Below, piece by piece: positions 1 through 9,460 of a DNA stretch of 64,000 nt. A program made the position numbers and the translations under genes. This DNA comes from Bacteroidia bacterium (GTDB lineage Bacteria > Bacteroidota > Bacteroidia > NS11-12g > UBA9320): the NCBI GenBank assembly GCA_018402155.1, contig JAGYJG010000001.1:1756501-1820500 (forward strand). Reading direction: 5' to 3'. The notes under the pieces were generated by a model. That model had not been told where the DNA came from. It saw only the letters and a list, made by a program, of their open reading frames with translations, and searched no databases. The first letter of the stretch is position 1; each line of letters opens with the position of its first letter.

Positions 1-232
1 TATCCATGCCAGAACCTAGCCTACCTATGTACTTAAGTTTTGGAGCTTTATCAATCCATTCTTTGGAAAAGAATAATTTGCTTCGAAGGATTAAGACACT
101 TACATCACGAAGCTTAGCACCAAGTTGGTCTAGCTCAATATCTGGTGCATAAACTACCTTATACGCAGCTAATTTGTGGAGCAATATTTCGTGCACCGCA
201 TCTATGATGAGTATATGATGCTGTGTCTGCAT
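1..232 (-). CDS. D-3-phosphoglycerate dehydrogenase / 2-hydroxyacid dehydrogenase family, N-terminal part (truncated by window edge)
   Basis: Own translation of the minus strand: MQTQHHILIIDAVHEILLHKLAAYKVVYAPDIELDQLGAKLRDVSVLILRSKLFFSKEWIDKAPKLKYIGRLGSGMD; the 'LI.RSK...EWID.AP.LKYIGR.GSGMD' pattern is typical of the 2-hydroxyacid dehydrogenase N-terminal domain. Not in the ORF track because it runs off the edge. Confidence 0.8.
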   Translation of the reverse strand, partial: MQTQHHILIIDAVHEILLHKLAAYKVVYAPDIELDQLGAKLRDVSVLILRSKLFFSKEWIDKAPKLKYIGRLGSGMD

Positions 233-956
233 TCTCAGGTATTTAGGAGGTGCAAATATGACCATATTTGACAAAAAGCCTAAAAATATGAGCAAAGAAA
301 AATTTATTCAGACAGCAAAAAAACTATGAATAATATCTCACAAGGTAAGGTACCTGATCAAATGTAATTATATCCTTAATTAAGTGTGCAAAATATTTAT
401 CAGATGAAAATTTGCTTGATCTTTCCCAGAACTCAAAGCTCATTGGCTAAATTATACTTTTTAATATTTACAGCTCTATTATTTTAAGACCACTGGATTT
501 ATAGCGTTTCTTTTAAACAGCTATGAATAGTTATAGCTGATTTAGCTAAGGAATATATTCAATACTTTAGTCAGCATTGAGTTTAATAAAATCAGACTTA
601 CGCCCAGATATTTAAACAGTATTTTTATATTCAAAATAGTTCGTTCATTTACAATATAGGTAGGTAGACTTGTTGATACTGTTTTGCAAATAGCGGTATT
701 GTCATCCTTAGAGGCTCTCTAAGACCAATAGAGCATATCACTACAAGTACAAGGTCTCCTAGTATTTGCATAGAAATACCTAAAGATGTATGCACTATTT
801 TTCTATTAGTAAAGTGTTATGTTGTGGTAAATTAATTAAGAATAAACATGTCTAAAAATGATGCTATTTAAACGTAAGTAAGAAGATTGCCGCTTACATT
901 TTGTGGCTTCTGTTTTCCTTTTGCAGTTCATTTTTTTGTGAATAATTTGAGTTACG

Positions 957-1604
957 TTGGATGGTGCTCAAATCTTGCTATCTGCTAATTTTGCGTCATT
1001 GAATTTTTGGTACCACATTGGAAAAATATTTTTACCACGACTGACGTGGCGCAGAACTACACAACAAAAAGTGGTGTACCTTACTTTTGACGATGGCCCT
1101 CACCCCACCATTACTCCTTGGGTTATCTCTGCATTGAATGAAGTAAGCGCAAAAGGAACTTTTTTTGTGGTAGGAGAAAATGCCAGAAAATACAAACACA
1201 TAATATATCAGCTGAAATCCGGTGGACATCGCGTAGCTAACCACACCCAGCACCACACGAAAGGATGGGGTATAAGTGCTCGCAAATACCAAGCAGACAT
1301 AGCAGCTTGCGACGCAGAAATTGGAGACCAAAGGCTTTTTAGACCCCCATTTGGACGTATAAATTTTCGAAGTATCTCGGCCATAAAAGAGCACAAAGAA
1401 ATCATAATGTGGGATGTGTTGACTAAAGATTACCTTCAAACATTGAATACAAAAAAAGCTCAAAAACGAATACAACGTGCTACTATGCCAGGAAGTATTA
1501 TTGTTTTTCACGACAGCGAAAAAGCCGAAAAGCAACTAAAGACATTACTTCCTGAATATCTCAAATTTCTTCAAAAGGAAGGTTTTAAAATGGAAGTTCT
1601 ATGA
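957..1604 (+). CDS. polysaccharide deacetylase (NodB domain)
   Basis: VVYLTFDDGPHPTITPWVI, GTFFVVGENA, HRVANHTQHH, FRPPFGR motifs of the NodB/PgdA family; apparent TTG start. Confidence 0.9.
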   Translation: MDGAQILLSANFASLNFWYHIGKIFLPRLTWRRTTQQKVVYLTFDDGPHPTITPWVISALNEVSAKGTFFVVGENARKYKHIIYQLKSGGHRVANHTQHHTKGWGISARKYQADIAACDAEIGDQRLFRPPFGRINFRSISAIKEHKEIIMWDVLTKDYLQTLNTKKAQKRIQRATMPGSIIVFHDSEKAEKQLKTLLPEYLKFLQKEGFKMEVL

Positions 1605-2737
1605 TATATATAGTCGGATTTATACTACTTGTATTTTTTAGCATTCAGGTATTTTCGCTAGTGGCCTTATGGCTTTACCCTGAAGAGCCTTTACAGCTGC
1701 CACAAGTCTATCCAAAAGTGAGCATTCTATTGGCCGCACGAAATGAAGAAAAACTAATACTGCGTAATTTGCGAGCCATAGATAAACTAAACTACCCCAA
1801 AGAGAAACTAGAAGTACTTATAGGAAACGATGCTAGTATAGACAGTACAGCAGAATTGGTGGCACAGTTTATAGAGGGTAAATCTAATTACACTCTTTAT
1901 ACTATTGACAAAATTGCAGGTAAGGGTCGCGGAAAAGCTAACGTACTTGCGCAGTTAGCTCAAAAGGCTACTGGAGAATTTTATTTTATAACCGATGTAG
2001 ACGTGAAACTACCCAATAATTGGATTATTGCACTTTTAAATGGGTTTTCAAGCCAAGTGGGTATAGTAAGTGGCACTACAAAGTGTGAACGTGGCAGCCT
2101 TTTTGCAACGATGCAAGGTGTAGATTGGCTTCATTTTATGGGATACATAAAGTCTTTTGCCAATGTAGGCGTAGGCTGCACTAGTGTGGGCAACAATATG
2201 GCCGTTCGGGCAGAGGCTTATTGGCAAACGGGTGGTTATGAGAACATTGACTTTAGTATTACAGAGGATTATAAGCTGTTTAAAGAAGTAACTGATAGGG
2301 GCTGGGGATGGAAAACACTAATGAGCAAAGACTCTTTAGGCCTGGCATGGTACATACCACAGGTAAAAGATCTGTTGCATCAGCGCAAAAGATGGCTCTT
2401 GGGCGCTAGAGATTTGCCTATAAACTGGAAAATAATGTTGGCAATTTACGGTCTTTTTGTGCCTTCTTTTGTGGTTTTACTGCTGCTAAGGCCTGAGTTG
2501 GCTATGGCATTGTGGTTCTTAAAATTTTTAGTGCAATCGGTGTTTATCTATTCACTGTGCACTAGGGTAAGTCAGCAGCCATTCAGTTTGTGGCATTTAT
2601 TGATATACGAGGGTTACCTTTTAGTAAATACAGCTACTACTGCAGTGTTTTATTGGTTGCCTATCAAAAGTGTATGGAAAGGCCGAGAATATAATGAGGC
2701 TTATTTGAAGGACACGGGTGAGACAGTACATTACTGA
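1601..2737 (+). CDS. glycosyltransferase family 2, membrane-associated
   Basis: PKVSILLAARNEE, FYFITDVDVKLP, ITEDYKLF, QRKRWLLGAR; C-terminal TM segments; 4-bp overlap with upstream gene. Confidence 0.9.
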   Translation: MIYIVGFILLVFFSIQVFSLVALWLYPEEPLQLPQVYPKVSILLAARNEEKLILRNLRAIDKLNYPKEKLEVLIGNDASIDSTAELVAQFIEGKSNYTLYTIDKIAGKGRGKANVLAQLAQKATGEFYFITDVDVKLPNNWIIALLNGFSSQVGIVSGTTKCERGSLFATMQGVDWLHFMGYIKSFANVGVGCTSVGNNMAVRAEAYWQTGGYENIDFSITEDYKLFKEVTDRGWGWKTLMSKDSLGLAWYIPQVKDLLHQRKRWLLGARDLPINWKIMLAIYGLFVPSFVVLLLLRPELAMALWFLKFLVQSVFIYSLCTRVSQQPFSLWHLLIYEGYLLVNTATTAVFYWLPIKSVWKGREYNEAYLKDTGETVHY

Positions 2738-3513
2738 ATTACTTTTAAAGCCTATTTAAAAGTAATCTTGCAGAAAAATTATTATTTAAACAAAAAAATT
2801 ACACCTACTATTTCCTTAACTAAGTACCACATAAATACCTAAATTTCTGAGATGACTATTGATGAATATGACTCGATCCAAAGTTCTGGAGGGTTAATAG
2901 AACTCAAAATTTTGAGGCCTTCTTAATTGTGCTCTTTACAAACTGGAATAATTTGAGATGGATAGGGTGAAGCTTTTGGTACTATATATTTCTGGCCTTC
3001 TTACAGCATTTGAAGCGAGCACATTATTTTCTTTTAAGAGAACCCGCTTGTTGGTTTTTGTGTTTTATCATTCGTTGAAATTTTCTGCGTCTACCTTTGT
3101 GGAGTAGCTGCGAAAAGAAAAAATGTCATGCATCATTTTCTAGATGTTAAAAAAGAAGGAAGTGATACCTCTTGGCTAGGTCCCGGTATGGCTTGGCGCT
3201 ATTTGATCGTTGTATTTTCTGACTAATGGATTGTCACCAAGCAACAAATAACGCTCTTGCTTTATAAATTTTTGACTTAGTTGTACCTATGATTTTCCCA
3301 ATGCTCCTATTTATTTTTAAAGTAAACAAAAATTTGACCGTCAAATTTTTCTGATTTTCATTGTGAAGTGTGCAGTACTAATGTAGAAATATAAAAAGTA
3401 GATTTGGCGGAAGGTACTTATAGCCCATCTCAAATGAGTCACCCACATTTTAATGCAATATATGTATAAGTACTAAGACGCAGATCTTGCGGTAACGCAA
3501 CACAGCCGAAACG

Positions 3514-4395
3514 TTAAGATAAAAATCTAACCTGTCTTTCAAACGAAATCACATATTCTTTTTGGAGCATAGCCTCGCCATCCAAGTGCGCCGGTAGCGG
3601 GTGCTTACAAGAAACTAATGCTCGGCTCAACTGCTCATGCACTGCTATGGATGTATTCAAATGTTTACCAAGTAAAAGAAGTGGTAGATAAAATAAGCGC
3701 AATGGGATCCACACTTTTTGGATGCGTACCATATCAAGTTTGCCGTCAGTTATTTCGGCATTTGGTGCAACCTTAAAATCACCACCATATACTCTTCCAT
3801 TCGCTACAGAGAGCATGAATGTAGATTCAGTTTTGCCATTTACAGTTATTGTTGGAGAAGTGTATGAGAAAATATGCTTTACTATTTCTGTCCAATATTT
3901 CATTTTACTGCCCAATATTCCTTTTTTAAATCCCGTATTGTAGGCAATAGAACCATCAAAACCACAGCCAAAACCATTGATAAAAAACCTATCATTGCAC
4001 CGCCAAAGGTCTACCGAAAGTGTGATAGGTTTAGCTAAGAGTGTACGCTCAAAGAGGGCATGTACCGAAGGAATACCTTTGGGATAAATCATTTTGGCCA
4101 AATCATTTCCCGAACCAGCAGGTATTAAAAGGATAGGAACATCTAGATTGTGTAAAACATTGAAAGTAAGGTTTATAGTTCCGTCTCCACCAACGATACA
4201 AACCAAGGTAAAGGAATACAAATTCGCGATTTTTGATAAGCCTAGCTCTTTGTTGTCTCCTATTGTGGTATAGCAAGTGTATAGTGTTTTTTGTTTACAT
4301 AAATAAGCCTCAAATTTTCTCCATACAACCTTACTATGAGCACTTTGGGCTGCAGGGTTATAAACAATGAGCAAATGAATGTGGGTACTTGTCAT
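3514..4395 (-). CDS. diacylglycerol kinase family lipid kinase (DagK/YegS-like)
   Basis: LIVYNPAAQSAHS, VGGDGTINLTFNVL, PAGSGNDLAK, HLDGEAM motifs. Confidence 0.9.
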   Translation of the reverse strand: MTSTHIHLLIVYNPAAQSAHSKVVWRKFEAYLCKQKTLYTCYTTIGDNKELGLSKIANLYSFTLVCIVGGDGTINLTFNVLHNLDVPILLIPAGSGNDLAKMIYPKGIPSVHALFERTLLAKPITLSVDLWRCNDRFFINGFGCGFDGSIAYNTGFKKGILGSKMKYWTEIVKHIFSYTSPTITVNGKTESTFMLSVANGRVYGGDFKVAPNAEITDGKLDMVRIQKVWIPLRLFYLPLLLLGKHLNTSIAVHEQLSRALVSCKHPLPAHLDGEAMLQKEYVISFERQVRFLS

Positions 4396-4429
4396 AATTT
4401 AGATTGAAACAAATATGCAAAAAAAATAG

Positions 4430-5776
4430 ATGATGCGTAACTTTGACCACCCAATCATGAAGAGCATTACACTAGTAGGAGGCGGGCTTGCAGGCTCGTT
4501 GGTAGCCGTATATTTAGCCAAAAGAGGCTACGAAGTAAACATTTATGAGCGTAGGCCAGATATGCGAAATGTAGAGATACCAGCAGGTAGATCTATAAAC
4601 TTAGCACTATCTACACGAGGTATAAATGCCTTACAAAAGGTGGGATTAGACCAAGCTGTCTTAAAAAAAGCAATACCGATGCCAGGCAGAATGATGCACA
4701 GTGTGACAGGAGAATTAGCATACCAACCCTATGGTACAAGTGGGCAAGCTATAAACTCAGTAAGTAGGGCCCACCTTAATGTGCAACTACTGCAATTGGC
4801 AGATCAACACGAGCATGTGCATCAACATTTTAATATGCTTTGCACAGGAGTAGATTTAGAAAATAGCATCTGTTGGTTTACAGATGCACAAACAGGTAAA
4901 AAGCTAGAAGTAAAATCTGACTATATTCTAGGAGGCGACGGTGCATTTTCTGCTGTACGAAGCAAAATGCAACGTACACCACGTTTTGATTATTCTCAAA
5001 TTTATACTAAATCTGGATATAAAGAATTGACAATAGAGCCTACTTCTGATGGCGATTTTGCTATGGAGCCAAACGCACTTCATATATGGCCAAGGGGTAG
5101 TTTCATGATGATCGCATTGCCCAATCCTGACAAATCATTCACGTGTACTCTTTTTATGCCGTATGCGGGTGAAACTGGTTTTGATAATATTCATACGGAT
5201 GACGAGATACTCACCTTCATGAACACTTATTTTGCTGACAGTGTACCCCTGATGCCTACATTAATTGAGGATTTCAAAATCAATCCGGTAGGAGATTTAG
5301 TAACTGTAAGGTGTTTTCCTTGGAATGTGGGAAAGGCTACATTACTTGGTGATGCTTGCCACGCTATTGTACCATTTTATGGTCAAGGAATGAATTGTGC
5401 TTTTGAAGATTGTGTAGAATTGGATGCCTGTTTAGAGGAATTTGGCGACTGGGACATTGCCATGAAAGAATACGAAATACGAAGAAAACCCAATGCCGAT
5501 GCAATTGCTGATTTGGCACTTCAAAATTTTATTGAAATGCGAGATTTAGTGGGAGATGTATCCTTTTTGAACTACAAAAAAGTAGAACATGATTTGTGTG
5601 CGTTGCATCCAGACATTTTTCAATCTCAATACGAAATGGTAAGTTTCAGCAATATCCCCTACAAAGAAGCGCTAAGTAAGGGCGCTGAAAACACTCGCCG
5701 TATTTACGATCTCATCGCTAAAGGAAAAGAAGCTCATATATCTGATAGAGCATTTGTAAAAGAGTGGTTTAAATAA
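4430..5776 (+). CDS. kmo: kynurenine 3-monooxygenase (FAD-dependent)
   Basis: GGGLAGSLVAVYLAKRGYEVNIYERRPD, GRSINLALSTRG, LLGDACHAIVPFYGQGMNCAFED; likely true start is internal (MKSITLVGGG). Confidence 0.9.
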   Translation: MMRNFDHPIMKSITLVGGGLAGSLVAVYLAKRGYEVNIYERRPDMRNVEIPAGRSINLALSTRGINALQKVGLDQAVLKKAIPMPGRMMHSVTGELAYQPYGTSGQAINSVSRAHLNVQLLQLADQHEHVHQHFNMLCTGVDLENSICWFTDAQTGKKLEVKSDYILGGDGAFSAVRSKMQRTPRFDYSQIYTKSGYKELTIEPTSDGDFAMEPNALHIWPRGSFMMIALPNPDKSFTCTLFMPYAGETGFDNIHTDDEILTFMNTYFADSVPLMPTLIEDFKINPVGDLVTVRCFPWNVGKATLLGDACHAIVPFYGQGMNCAFEDCVELDACLEEFGDWDIAMKEYEIRRKPNADAIADLALQNFIEMRDLVGDVSFLNYKKVEHDLCALHPDIFQSQYEMVSFSNIPYKEALSKGAENTRRIYDLIAKGKEAHISDRAFVKEWFK

Positions 5777-5896
5777 ATTTACCAAAACAGTGCCCCAAAA
5801 AACAAGTGGTGCAAACCGATTGTTCTACAATTCAAATGTCGGTAAAGTGCAGTATGAAAAATATGACAATTACCACTCAAAAATAGACAATAACAA

Positions 5897-6679
5897 ATGA
5901 CTAAAACAGCACTTATTACAGGAGCGAGCAGTGGCATAGGTTTGGAACTTGCTCACATACATGCTAAAACAGGAGGAAATCTTATACTAGTAGCAAGGAG
6001 TGCAGATAAGCTGGAAGCGCTGCAAGCTGAGCTAAAGCAGAAATATGGCACTACAGTGCGCATTATTATAAAAGATTTAACTGAAACCAATGCTGGGGCA
6101 GCTGTTTACCATGAAATAAAAAAGGCAAATATTGTTGTTGATTACCTCATAAACAATGCTGGTTTTGGTGGCACCGGCAAGTTTCATATGCGAGATTTAG
6201 CAACAGATTTGTCAATGATACAATTAAATATCACCGCTTTGGTAGAATTAACTCATTATTTTATTTCTGACTTTGTAGCTCGTGGAGACGGAAAAGTATT
6301 GCAGGTGAGCTCTACAGCTGCTAAAATTCCAGGACCATTGCAAGCTACTTATTTTGCAACAAAGGCGTTTGTTACATCATTTAGCAATGCTCTCTCAGAG
6401 GAATTAAGGGGCACTGGCGTTACGGTAACTGCACTAATGCCCGGAGCCACAGATACCGAATTTGGCAGAGTAAGTGGCATGGATAAGACCATGTTGTTTG
6501 ACACACCTGCTAATGCACAAAAAGTAGCTCAACAGGGATATAACGCTATGTTACTCGGTAAAATAAACCAACTAAGTGGACTTAGTTTCAGCCAAAAAAT
6601 ACTCATGAAAATAACACCTTTTGCCCCAATAGAGATTATACTAAAACAGGTAAAACAAATGCAAACTGAGATAAAGTAA
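5897..6679 (+). CDS. SDR family NAD(P)-dependent oxidoreductase
   Basis: TGASSGIG, NNAGFGG, YFATKAF motifs. Confidence 0.93.
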   Translation: MTKTALITGASSGIGLELAHIHAKTGGNLILVARSADKLEALQAELKQKYGTTVRIIIKDLTETNAGAAVYHEIKKANIVVDYLINNAGFGGTGKFHMRDLATDLSMIQLNITALVELTHYFISDFVARGDGKVLQVSSTAAKIPGPLQATYFATKAFVTSFSNALSEELRGTGVTVTALMPGATDTEFGRVSGMDKTMLFDTPANAQKVAQQGYNAMLLGKINQLSGLSFSQKILMKITPFAPIEIILKQVKQMQTEIK

Positions 6680-7103
6680 CTCTAGTGCTTAATTTGAGAT
6701 GCCACAGCATTGTATTTACCCTACTTTCTCTGTCTACAATCACTTTTTTGCGGCACTATTTTGAAAACTATTTTCCAAAAATAAGCCTCCTATTTCGAGA
6801 AAATCTTGACATAAGAAACTCTTGATATTTTTTTGGTCTTTCAAAATACACGCCACAGGTAGTGCCGCATATTACGCGAGAAAATAGGCTTTACTCAAAA
6901 AAAAATCAACGTTTTTGTACCATACAGTGTGCGCGTCCAACTGTGAACATTTTAAAAAAACCAACCTATTTATATATACCATTTGAGCGTGCAAGCAGTC
7001 TTAAGAAAACAAACCGCCGGCAGAAAAAAATAAGAGCGTATATAATAATGTAAGAAATTAGCAAAAGAGTTGAAACAGTGGAAAGACTGCCGCAGACCAT
7101 TTA

Positions 7104-7111
7104 TACTTTTG
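7104..7111 (+). promoter_or_regulatory. Bacteroidota-type -7 promoter element (TACTTTTG)
   Basis: TAnnTTTG, 10 nt upstream of mpl ATG. Confidence 0.6.
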
Positions 7112-7121
7112 TAGTTATTTT

Positions 7122-8459
7122 ATGAATAAAACATTTAAACGGATACACGTGATAGCCATAGGTGGAGCCATTATGCATAACCTAGCGATAGCACTCAGCC
7201 AGAGAAAATATGAGGTAACTGGCAGCGATGACGCTATTTTTGACCCTGCCAAATCTAATTTAGAAGCCGCAGGATTATTGCCTACAGTTATGGGGTGGGA
7301 TACAAATCGTATTACTCCCAATATCGACTATATTATACTGGGGATGCACGCACGCCAAGATAACCCAGAACTACTAAAGGCACAAGAGTTGGGCTTAACT
7401 ATAATGTCATTCCCCGAATTTGTGGCGCAGGAAACCCAAAATAAAAAACGAATCGTAGTAGCAGGTAGCCATGGTAAAACTACAACTACAGCAATACTTA
7501 TGCATGTGCTGCACAAGATAGGATGGGATTTTGATTATATCGTAGGTAGCTCTATCGATGGGTTTGAACTCTCAGTAAAACTGAGTGACGCTCCTCTAAT
7601 ACTAATAGAAGGAGATGAATACCTAACATCACCGTTAGATCTACGATCCAAATTTTTGTGGTATTCTCCTCACATATCTATCATAACAGGTATAGCATAC
7701 GATCATATCAATGTTTTCCCGACATGGGAATCATACGTTGAAACATTTAAAAAATACATAGAAACCCATGGATCAGAAGGGAAGTATTTCTGGTATGCTA
7801 AAGATGAAACACTAGCAGCGTTGAGTAAAGCTACAGGTGTGCAAAACCAAGCTTATAGTACTCCTGCGTATACCTCCTCTAAATCTGGAACATTCTTAGA
7901 AATAGGCAATAAAAAATTTGGGCTCTCGGTAGTAGGCCAGCATAATTTAGAAAATCTTAAAGCTGCACAATTAGTGTGTAATGAGCTGGGGATCAACGAG
8001 CATGATTTCTACACTGCAGCTTCAAATTTTAGTGGAGCTGGTCGGCGCATGGAAAAAATTCTGGAAACTGACCGTCAAGTTGTATATCGGGATTTTGCTC
8101 ACTCCCCAAGCAAACTTAGAGCCACAACTGCTGCCATAAAAGAAACCTATAGCGGCAAACTACTAGCTGTCTTTGAATTGCATACTTTTAGCAGTCTTAC
8201 TCGAGATTTTTTGCCTTTATACAATGAAAGTATGACTCCTGCCGATCATGCAATTGTGTTCTTTAGTAAAAGTGTATTTGAGCACAAAAAAATGCCCGTA
8301 CTGAGTACAGAGTATGTAAAAGAGTGTTTTGGAAATGTCACAATTATTACCGATACCAAAAAATTAAGAAAAGAAGTGATGCAAGAATTTGATGCTGGCT
8401 CGAATATTTTACTGATGAGCTCTGGTACCTTTTCTGATACTTCCTTTGGATGGAGTTAA
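7122..8459 (+). CDS. mpl: UDP-N-acetylmuramate:L-alanyl-gamma-D-glutamyl-meso-diaminopimelate ligase (Mur ligase family)
   Basis: HVIAIGGAIMHNLAIAL, VAGSHGKTTTTAILMHVL, EGDEYLTSPLD, YRDFAHSPSKLRATTAA. Confidence 0.9.
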   Translation: MNKTFKRIHVIAIGGAIMHNLAIALSQRKYEVTGSDDAIFDPAKSNLEAAGLLPTVMGWDTNRITPNIDYIILGMHARQDNPELLKAQELGLTIMSFPEFVAQETQNKKRIVVAGSHGKTTTTAILMHVLHKIGWDFDYIVGSSIDGFELSVKLSDAPLILIEGDEYLTSPLDLRSKFLWYSPHISIITGIAYDHINVFPTWESYVETFKKYIETHGSEGKYFWYAKDETLAALSKATGVQNQAYSTPAYTSSKSGTFLEIGNKKFGLSVVGQHNLENLKAAQLVCNELGINEHDFYTAASNFSGAGRRMEKILETDRQVVYRDFAHSPSKLRATTAAIKETYSGKLLAVFELHTFSSLTRDFLPLYNESMTPADHAIVFFSKSVFEHKKMPVLSTEYVKECFGNVTIITDTKKLRKEVMQEFDAGSNILLMSSGTFSDTSFGWS

Positions 8460-9460
8460 AGTTTCTTAATTTGAAGCGTCAGTGAAAATTGACCGGGAGC
8501 ATCACCCATAATTTGTGTTGGTTTGATAGCATAAAACTCTTCCTTATTTTTAACTAACAAAGTCAATTTGTCGTTAATCATGCACTGCTGAAAGTTTTCA
8601 TCCCATTGGATGAAAGCATTGCATAGCTGATCAGATGTTTTAAAATCTAATCCATTGCTATTAAAAAAGGTTATTTCGTTAAGCTCTCTTAGCGTATCTT
8701 TATATATGGTATTTGTAATGTGATTTACAAATAGTCCGGCATATACCCCATAATCTTGATTAATTGTAGGTATAAAGGGGACCTTGCGGTGGCTTGTCAA
8801 AGAATCAGACAAATAAGAAAAACACAAATCCCAGTGATATTTGGGAGGCTCCATATTTGGCACTAGTTGGTCTAGTTCTAAAGAGTAATAGGTGTGTAGG
8901 TTATCTGTATTCTTTGGTATCCATACAGAGTTAATTACAGATCCATTTAATGATCCATAGCGTATATGGTAGGCACCCTCCCTTGCATCTAATATTTGCA
9001 TTTTATATAGCAATGTTTGTCCATTACTCTCCCAACGAATTAGGTATACATTTTTGTAAGATTTAGGCGCTGAAAAACTGTAATCGCCCCACTTACCAAT
9101 GGCCGGATAAGACATTTCATTGGTGGGTACATCTAGTTGCCAATTTACATCGCTCAACTTATAATTTTCTGTTATACTATCGTACGTTGTTATCCCAGTG
9201 TTGTGCACGCCACCTTTGCTCAAAACATTTAGATAAATAGACCATCCATTTGACTGATTTTGAAATTTCAATTGCCAGTTTTGAGCTACACTATTGGTTC
9301 TTGCTGTTAGGGTGTTTAAATCAATAAAAATGGCTTGATTGGATTTTACGTCTAAATCTATAATGACATTTTGAGGTACAACATCAGGCAGTATTTCATC
9401 AGGGTTGAAACAAGAGCTAACGAGCAACATCAGGATGATATTTACGATCAAAGATCTCAT
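8456..9460 (-). CDS. lipoprotein, HmuY-like C-terminal region
   Basis: Lipobox LLVSSCF; 'YHWDLCFSYLSDSL...DYGVYAGLFVNHITNTIYKD' resembles the WDLxF...Y.VxGVLxN pattern of HmuY-family proteins; follows a TonB receptor directly. Confidence 0.5.
   Translation of the reverse strand: MRSLIVNIILMLLVSSCFNPDEILPDVVPQNVIIDLDVKSNQAIFIDLNTLTARTNSVAQNWQLKFQNQSNGWSIYLNVLSKGGVHNTGITTYDSITENYKLSDVNWQLDVPTNEMSYPAIGKWGDYSFSAPKSYKNVYLIRWESNGQTLLYKMQILDAREGAYHIRYGSLNGSVINSVWIPKNTDNLHTYYSLELDQLVPNMEPPKYHWDLCFSYLSDSLTSHRKVPFIPTINQDYGVYAGLFVNHITNTIYKDTLRELNEITFFNSNGLDFKTSDQLCNAFIQWDENFQQCMINDKLTLLVKNKEEFYAIKPTQIMGDAPGQFSLTLQIKKL

Noticed and set aside
258-329. Tiny + strand ORF MTIFDKKPKNMSKEKFIQTAKKL
   Set aside because: 24 codons only (stop included), no family or promoter evidence; kept out of the feature list.
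518-539. CAGCTAT-GAATAGTT-ATAGCTG hairpin in the left intergenic region
   Set aside because: Short stem without T tract or nearby gene end; likely chance in AT-rich sequence.
1032-1535. 167-aa minus-strand ORF opposite the polysaccharide deacetylase gene
   Set aside because: Shadow ORF; the + strand carries a clear NodB domain and the antisense product has no recognisable family.
2738-3513. Long ORF-poor gap with fragments such as GPGMAWRYLIVVFSD
   Set aside because: Could be a decayed gene, but no family could be recognised by eye; a BLASTX search would be needed.
6862-7053. 63-aa + strand ORF upstream of mpl
   Set aside because: Basic, low-complexity translation in a non-coding AT-rich stretch; no family similarity and no convincing initiation context.
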